Origin: an uncultured Caryophanales bacterium
Lineage (GTDB): Bacteria; Bacillota_I; Bacilli_A; RFN20; CAG-826
Direction of reading: 5' to 3'
Length of the DNA stretch: 17,209 nucleotides
Assembly (NCBI GenBank): GCA_937902735.1
Contig: CALELS010000037.1
Location: forward strand, 1-17,209
Position numbers and translations under genes: made by a program. Below, piece after piece: positions 12,045 to 17,209 of this stretch. The notes beneath the pieces are model-generated. The model worked only from the letters and a program-made list of their open reading frames with translations. It was not told the origin of the DNA and searched no databases. Within the stretch, counting starts at the first letter, position 1; the number at the start of each line of letters is the position of its first letter.

Positions 12045-15000
12045 TTAAGCTGCAAATGCTTCAAAATCACCATATTGTGATATTGTATCTACAGCCTCAT
12101 CTACTAAAATATTATAATAACTTTTGTCAATTATATTTTTTCCATTATTGTAATCATCTCGAATCAATTCTGATTCTACCCATCTAAACCCTTTACTTCC
12201 TGGAGCAGCATAATAATCTCCGTTCTGATCTCTTAGCAATATACCGCCTCCGGTTCCAGGTAATACTGGACAGAAATTACCAACTTTACCAACAAATTTG
12301 TAATCATGTCCTTTTTTTATTTCAGATTCTAATTCCATCTTAGTTGTTTCAAACTCACCTTCAGATATCTGTTCTTTTTTATATGATGCCTCTAATTTCT
12401 TCAAATCTTTTTCTTTTTCTGAAACATCTGGCAAAGTTTCATTTAAATCTAAATATAATGCAGACTTGACTGATTTAGTCTCACACATATCGTCAAATTC
12501 AATAGGCTCTTTGCTAAATAAAGTTTTGAATACATATGGCACCTGAAATTGAGTTCCAGTTGCAGACCACTCGCCACCATGTTTTGAGCAATCGTCTGGC
12601 ACATATCCATATAATTCTTTACATTTATCAGCACTACTATATTTAGATACATATACAGCGTCGTTAACTAAACACATTTTCTCGTATGTAGCCTCGTGTT
12701 CAAATGTATAACCATATTTCTCACCAAACTCCATAACAAACTTTATTATTTCTGGTGTTGCATTAGGTATCTTTATAGAGTCGGTCTTAATATGAACTAC
12801 TTTGAAACCTCTCTTAAGAACCTCCTCTTTCAAATCGACCATAAATAATGCACCACGTTTTGCTACCAGATTATCTTTATTTCTGATATCTCTAAACGGA
12901 TTATCAAAATTTGCTGCGGTTAAACCATACACAGAATTTATGGCAGTCTTTAAAGCATTAGCTAAACTCTTAGAAGTCATCTCACCATTTATAACTCTTT
13001 GAATATAAGGTGTTAATTTACCGCCTAGCATATTATTCAATTCTTCCCAAGCTTCATGTTTTATACTAACACGACCTTCAACAATTTCTCTAAATATTCT
13101 TGTGAATCTAGGTCCAAATAAACATTCAGCAATTGTGCTATGCGGATGCATTGAAGCAATATCTAATAAAGCTACATCATTATACATTCCAGGAACTGCA
13201 AATACGTACCCACCTTCACCAACTTCTTCTCCTTTGTAAGTTGATACACCAGCTTTATACTCGTATCCTGGGAAATATGGTAATAAACTTTTTTCTTTTC
13301 CATGTCTTTGTGACATCATAACTGGACAAGCTTCTTTTAAGAAATCCTCAACATCTTTAGGTAATTCTTTAACTGGTTGTGATAAATCTCTGTAACAGAA
13401 TTCGCTTTGAGGTTTTCTGTTGTCTCCAAATATAATTCTTGTTGTCAAAGAGTTCGTTGTGTCATTAACAGTCATGCCTGCCAAGTCTGCTAGAATCTGT
13501 CGAGCTGTCCAATCAGCCTCCAAATGATCGAATGCCGCTTCTGTAGCGATAACATCGTCATCACAATACTCTGCCACTTTAGGCCATAGCTCTTCTGGTA
13601 CTGGTTGATCCCAAGGTAAACCTAATTCATGATGGTGTATACCCATCTCTATTTCAAGTTTCTTTAAAGATTTCTTATTACCAGCAGATGCAAAATCATA
13701 AATATCCGTATAAGATAAATTATAAGCTTCCCCAAAGAATGCGTTTCGATCTCCGTTTATTATCCTTTGAGATAAATTATATAATTGGTCGTTAGAATAT
13801 CCTAATAATCTAGCATATATAATATGATTATCATATCTTCTATTATTGAAGCCAATTAATTTGTATTTAATTAACTCCTCAATATCTTCTGATGCTGGAT
13901 TGATCATTCTAATTACAGGATTTTCTTTTCCTCGAACTTTCCAGTTTACCTCAAGTAAATTTGGGAATACTTCAATATCGTAAAATACTATTTGGTCTTT
14001 TTTAGTATCAACACTTAAAGATGGTTCCTCTGACTTAAAATGCATTTTATTAACTAACTTTAAACAATAATCAGCATGATTTGTACTATTCATAGCAAAA
14101 GATATTACATCATTCTTCATATTTGTAACATCATAATTCAATCCTTGCTCGTATGAATCCTCTAATAATTTATATATAAAATCTATACTAGGTTTGGTCC
14201 CTGGATGAATTTCTTTATTCAAATTTCTTTCAATTAATTGTCTTAAACTTTTTTCACTTTTTATAACATTATCACTTACCACTTTTTTAACCTCCTTAAT
14301 AGGTAACCCTGAATTTATGGTAGCTATTGGTATATTATTACACATTGATAACTTTCTTCTTAAAGAGCTTTTTCCAGTGAAAACTTTTATTTCAATACTA
14401 TCAGCATATACTCTACTAAGTTTTGTAACATCTCCAGTATAAATATAATGTAAATGTATTCCTGCTCCACTCTTAGATAACTCAGCATATGTTTTAGGCC
14501 ACTTACTAGCCTCTTTTAGATTCTTTTCATATGATTTCTTACCGTCCTCATCTTTTATATCAAAATCTATAACAATATGATTCTCTGGTATTTTAACATA
14601 ATGAACTTTATGTGTATCTAATTCTTTTAATGTGGTTGTAACATCGTCCCATTTTTTGTTAGGTGTTTCATTTGAGTTAGCATATTGTGCTAGACAATCC
14701 CCACATTCTTTGTCAAATATAGATTCTCGTTCTTTAAAATCTATAATATATGAATTATCTTCTTCCTCTTTTAATTCTTCTTGATTAAATATTTCTTGTC
14801 TAAACCCACTATAATAACTTCTAACTCGTTCACCATCTACACTAAAACGATCGTTATATTCTTTGAAATAATTCTTCAATTCCTCTTTGAATGCTCTTTG
14901 AGAAAATGGATATCCCACTTTAGCTTCATCACAATATGTCTTATACATTTCCCAAGCCATTTTTAATGTAACACCGTCTTCTCGCTTAAATACATGATAT

Positions 15001-16085
15001 GAATCAAGAACAAAATTATAAAAGTCATTTGATGCACTCATCATTGAAGTAGGAATATAATGATCATAATACCCGGGATTCTCCAAATATACTTCTCTAC
15101 AATGATAGGCTATTGCTCCAAGTTCAAATTTTATTTGGTTAGTTAATATTTTATATTCTTTTGCACTAACCTTATCGCCAGTTGGATGAACATCAATTAA
15201 ACGTCTTATTAAACCTGACTTACCATCAGTTATCTTTACTGGTTTATTAGTGCCCATAAATAAAAAACATTTAAATCTATTTGAATATGTCGATTTAAAT
15301 TTTTCATTAACAGTCATTAACTCATGAGATACCAAACTATTTAATCTTGTATTATCTTCTATTCTAGATAAATCACCATCATGCTGAATAGCTACTAGTG
15401 GATTGGACTTAAAAGACTCCAATGCAAACGAATTATTAGCAGAACCTAATGCCTTAGCATCAAATACAGAATAGTACCCTTCAAACAATTGCTGGATAAT
15501 ATTCAATACAGTCGATTTACCAGTCCCAGCTGCTCCATATAATACAAGAAACTTCTGAATATATTTGGAGTCACCAGTTACGATAGCTCCTATGGCCCAT
15601 TCTATTTTTCTTCTTTCCTCTGGTGAATATAAAGTTCCTACTAATTTTTCATATGCATCAATATTTCCTTTCTCAAGTGGATATGGTAATTTTTTGCTAG
15701 CATAATCTTCTTTCTTAATATCAGTATTAGCAAATACAATATTTTCGTCTAACATTTCAAAAGAATCACGTTTTTGTTTTTGGCAATATTTATGCCAAGC
15801 ATCGATTGAACCACTTGAAGAGTCCCAAGTATATTTTACACTCACAGAAGCTTCTGGTCTTTCAGCTTTAACTTGTTCAGCTTTTTTATATAATTCATTA
15901 TCAATTATAGATAATGCGTCGTCTTCGTTTGTAGACCATATTTTCTTATCTTCTAACCAGACCGCATAGAAATCCCCACCTCGAATCATAAGTTCAGTAG
16001 ATTTAGGATAAACTCTAAACTTTGGGGCTATCTCTATAATGTTATTTTTAAGAGTACGATCAGACACAATTAAAAAATCAGCCAT
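12045..16085 (-). CDS. Fused SF3 helicase, AEP primase, exonuclease and family B-like DNA polymerase
   Basis: The 1346-residue protein holds four parts in order. Residues about 140-330 are an SF3 (D5/P4-type) helicase: Walker A GAAGTGKST (184-192), a Walker B region near 229-240, motif C FMGTN (276-280) and basic GLIRRL (291-296). Residues about 445-690 are an archaeo-eukaryotic-type primase: VIDFDI (505-510), SKSGAGIHLHY (537-547), then a helical PriCT-like part. Residues about 698-860 are a 3'-5' exonuclease: YDIE (702-705), GFNNRRYD (745-752), YCDDD (840-844). Residues about 940-1300 are the polymerase: motif A LLDIASMHPHS (973-983), motif B LKTAINSVYG (1045-1054), motif C IKTDSI (1099-1104). 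It could unwind, prime, copy and proofread phage DNA. The ATG has an AAAGGAGTGATATAA site. I recall similar fusions in gut phages. Confidence 0.92.
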   Translation of the reverse strand: MADFLIVSDRTLKNNIIEIAPKFRVYPKSTELMIRGGDFYAVWLEDKKIWSTNEDDALSIIDNELYKKAEQVKAERPEASVSVKYTWDSSSGSIDAWHKYCQKQKRDSFEMLDENIVFANTDIKKEDYASKKLPYPLEKGNIDAYEKLVGTLYSPEERRKIEWAIGAIVTGDSKYIQKFLVLYGAAGTGKSTVLNIIQQLFEGYYSVFDAKALGSANNSFALESFKSNPLVAIQHDGDLSRIEDNTRLNSLVSHELMTVNEKFKSTYSNRFKCFLFMGTNKPVKITDGKSGLIRRLIDVHPTGDKVSAKEYKILTNQIKFELGAIAYHCREVYLENPGYYDHYIPTSMMSASNDFYNFVLDSYHVFKREDGVTLKMAWEMYKTYCDEAKVGYPFSQRAFKEELKNYFKEYNDRFSVDGERVRSYYSGFRQEIFNQEELKEEEDNSYIIDFKERESIFDKECGDCLAQYANSNETPNKKWDDVTTTLKELDTHKVHYVKIPENHIVIDFDIKDEDGKKSYEKNLKEASKWPKTYAELSKSGAGIHLHYIYTGDVTKLSRVYADSIEIKVFTGKSSLRRKLSMCNNIPIATINSGLPIKEVKKVVSDNVIKSEKSLRQLIERNLNKEIHPGTKPSIDFIYKLLEDSYEQGLNYDVTNMKNDVISFAMNSTNHADYCLKLVNKMHFKSEEPSLSVDTKKDQIVFYDIEVFPNLLEVNWKVRGKENPVIRMINPASEDIEELIKYKLIGFNNRRYDNHIIYARLLGYSNDQLYNLSQRIINGDRNAFFGEAYNLSYTDIYDFASAGNKKSLKKLEIEMGIHHHELGLPWDQPVPEELWPKVAEYCDDDVIATEAAFDHLEADWTARQILADLAGMTVNDTTNSLTTRIIFGDNRKPQSEFCYRDLSQPVKELPKDVEDFLKEACPVMMSQRHGKEKSLLPYFPGYEYKAGVSTYKGEEVGEGGYVFAVPGMYNDVALLDIASMHPHSTIAECLFGPRFTRIFREIVEGRVSIKHEAWEELNNMLGGKLTPYIQRVINGEMTSKSLANALKTAINSVYGLTAANFDNPFRDIRNKDNLVAKRGALFMVDLKEEVLKRGFKVVHIKTDSIKIPNATPEIIKFVMEFGEKYGYTFEHEATYEKMCLVNDAVYVSKYSSADKCKELYGYVPDDCSKHGGEWSATGTQFQVPYVFKTLFSKEPIEFDDMCETKSVKSALYLDLNETLPDVSEKEKDLKKLEASYKKEQISEGEFETTKMELESEIKKGHDYKFVGKVGNFCPVLPGTGGGILLRDQNGDYYAAPGSKGFRWVESELIRDDYNNGKNIIDKSYYNILVDEAVDTISQYGDFEAFAA

Positions 16086-16111
16086 TTATATCACTCCTTT
16101 CCTAATATATT

Positions 16112-16660
16112 TTAAATCATACTACTTAAATAACATTCCGCCTGAACCCAGATTTCAACATCTCTTAAATCCTCATCTGAATTTCTAATATAAAATATAT
16201 TACCCTTTCCATCATGGTTATACTCTCTTAACAGAAAACGATCTATAATTTGATTAGCTACATCTTCATCATAATTATCGTCAGTCATCATACTTAAACC
16301 AAGATTTTTCATCATTTCCCAAAACCATTGGTTAGTTCTGTCACCATATCTTAAATCGTCCATTATTTCATTCTCTATTTTCATAGCTAGTGAATACATC
16401 ATTTCTAATACACTGCATGTCTTTTGTATAGTATTTGTTGCTAGAGCTGTGTCTGGATTTGTGTCTATATCAAAATAATAACGTAACTCTATTCCATCGG
16501 CAGCCCTATTACCATCCATTTGTAAAACAAAACTAAAATCTCTATTAAATAATAAACGTAATATCTTATAATAAGAAATATCATCATGGGCCCTCATTAT
16601 ACAAATATTATCATATAACCAATTAAAATAATATTCTTCTACGTTGTCAACTTCATTCAT
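16112..16660 (-). CDS. Conserved Firmicutes phage protein, 182 aa
   Basis: I recall this family from many tailed phages of Firmicutes, always as a hypothetical protein. The recognisable parts are QMDGNRAADGIELR (47-60), TCSVLEMMYSLAMKIENEIM (81-100), GDRTNQWFWEMMKNLGL (106-122) and LRDVEIWVQAECYL (165-178). It is soluble and mostly helical. No catalytic motif is seen. In related phages it is my recollection that it lies close to structural genes, which fits its place at the upstream edge of the replication block. The start has AGGAGGTGTAACAA and follows the upstream stop by 12 bases. Confidence 0.8.
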   Translation of the reverse strand: MNEVDNVEEYYFNWLYDNICIMRAHDDISYYKILRLLFNRDFSFVLQMDGNRAADGIELRYYFDIDTNPDTALATNTIQKTCSVLEMMYSLAMKIENEIMDDLRYGDRTNQWFWEMMKNLGLSMMTDDNYDEDVANQIIDRFLLREYNHDGKGNIFYIRNSDEDLRDVEIWVQAECYLSSMI

Positions 16661-16672
16661 TTGTTACACCTC

Positions 16673-17209
16673 CTAGCTGTTTGGTTCTGTCTCAAACGTT
16701 AGTTTACTATATTCTTCGAAACTAATATTCTCTTTGATTATTTCATAATCTACTTTTTCATTCTCATCTCTTACAAATATAGATGTATCTTTGTTCTTTT
16801 TAGAATATATTTTCTTGTTTATAGCATCGCCGAAATATCCAATGTCTACCATACAATTATCTTCATCTAAAACAACTTTATCAGTAAAAGCTGTTAATAC
16901 TTTTGTATCATAATCGTCATCATCACCGTATTCTTCAGGCGTTATAATATATGGCATTATATTATCTTCCGTTTCATTTTCTTCTTGGTTATTGTATTCT
17001 TTAACAATTTCAGTGTATTTGTCTTCATCATTACCTGATACATATCCTTTATTTGGTATATCAGAAATAATCTGATTATCATCATGAGAATAACTTACCT
17101 CAATATTGAAATCATTGACGTATTTGTTATATGCATCAGTAGCTATTTTTTGATACTCTTCTTCCAAAGAATCTATTTTTCTTTTAAAATATATAGTTGA
17201 AAAGATGTT
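16673..17209 (-). CDS. Conserved phage protein, probably membrane-anchored, 5' end missing
   Basis: The frame remains open to the window edge, with 14 further codons before a TTG at 17167 (reading NIFSTIYFKRKIDS), so the gene is truncated and the TTG is not the start. The visible 178 residues have a charged coiled region after a likely N-terminal membrane anchor (KRKIDSLEEEYQKIATDAYN), an acidic linker, and the conserved block PYIITPEEYG (visible residues 86-95) followed by DYDTKVLTAFTDKVVLDED and IFVRDENEKVDYEI. I recall this 'PYxIxPEEFG' family from Firmicutes phages; the role is unknown. The membrane anchor is inferred from the family, as the N-terminus is outside the window. Confidence 0.75.
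   Translation of the reverse strand, partial: NIFSTIYFKRKIDSLEEEYQKIATDAYNKYVNDFNIEVSYSHDDNQIISDIPNKGYVSGNDEDKYTEIVKEYNNQEENETEDNIMPYIITPEEYGDDDDYDTKVLTAFTDKVVLDEDNCMVDIGYFGDAINKKIYSKKNKDTSIFVRDENEKVDYEIIKENISFEEYSKLTFETEPNS

Noticed and set aside
12033..12049. Inverted repeat at the end of the polymerase gene (CTTGAAAA with TTTTTTAAG)
   Set aside because: Made almost only of A-T pairs with a mismatch and no separate U-tract, so too weak for a terminator; the next gene lies immediately downstream.
1..17209. Possible use of a recoded stop codon, as in some gut phages
   Set aside because: TAA, TAG and TGA all end genes at junctions with well-placed downstream starts, and the large genes have no internal stops, so the standard code explains the window.
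1..17209. CRISPR arrays, tRNA genes, insertion sequences, integrase or attachment sites
   Set aside because: No regularly spaced repeats, cloverleaf-like segments, transposase or recombinase motifs were seen in reading the window. A tRNAscan or repeat search was not possible.
16673..17209. Interpretation of the window as a plasmid or conjugative element
   Set aside because: No relaxase, partition or conjugation genes are visible, while the phage-type polymerase fusion, SNF2-like helicase and conserved phage proteins fit a tailed phage.

Overview
The window is a low-GC (roughly 30% by eye) piece of double-stranded DNA. Every supportable gene reads on the minus strand, genes are packed almost without gaps, and neighbours repeatedly overlap by ATGA or GTGA. 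Strong AGGAG-type ribosome binding sites and the AT-rich codon use point to a Firmicutes host, probably a gut clostridial-type bacterium. The gene content (polymerase, primase and helicase genes, a phage-type sigma factor, two proteins that I recall as conserved in Firmicutes tailed phages, and dozens of tiny unknown genes) points to a tailed-phage genome fragment. A host assignment cannot be made from the sequence alone. TAA, TAG and TGA all end genes at well-defined junctions, so the standard bacterial code fits.

Layout in order of transcription, from right to left. (1) 16112-17209: the 5'-truncated end of a probable membrane-anchored phage protein and a conserved 182-residue phage protein. 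(2) 10019-16085: the replication block. It holds a 1346-residue protein joining an SF3 helicase, an archaeo-eukaryotic-type primase, a 3'-5' exonuclease and a family B-like polymerase; a probable ssDNA-binding protein; a 94-residue unknown; and a SNF2-like helicase. (3) 8940-10009: five small proteins, including a four-cysteine protein and two single-pass membrane proteins, closed by a hairpin plus U-tract at 8903-8942. (4) 7233-8880: a small control cluster with a two-module protein, a tiny membrane protein, an unknown, a zinc ribbon protein and a sigma factor. (5) 2208-7214: about twenty small, mostly unrecognised genes. Several are too short for routine gene calling, and three are tiny membrane proteins. 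(6) 41-2195: a membrane-anchored double-psi beta-barrel protein and two glycosyltransferases, the last cut by the contig end.

Positions 1-39 are not biological: they match the end of the Illumina paired-end PCR primer 2.0, so the left edge is an untrimmed read end and the true sequence starts at about position 40.

The genes suggest a phage early/middle region. The replication proteins come first, then a sigma factor with a zinc ribbon partner that may switch transcription to later genes, then a long run of probable host-interaction genes, ending with enzymes that may act on the cell surface. The points most worth a second look are the one-polypeptide replication protein, the terminator-like hairpin placed directly before the sigma cluster with no room for a normal promoter, a likely one-base frameshift near 6070, and the many membrane microproteins.
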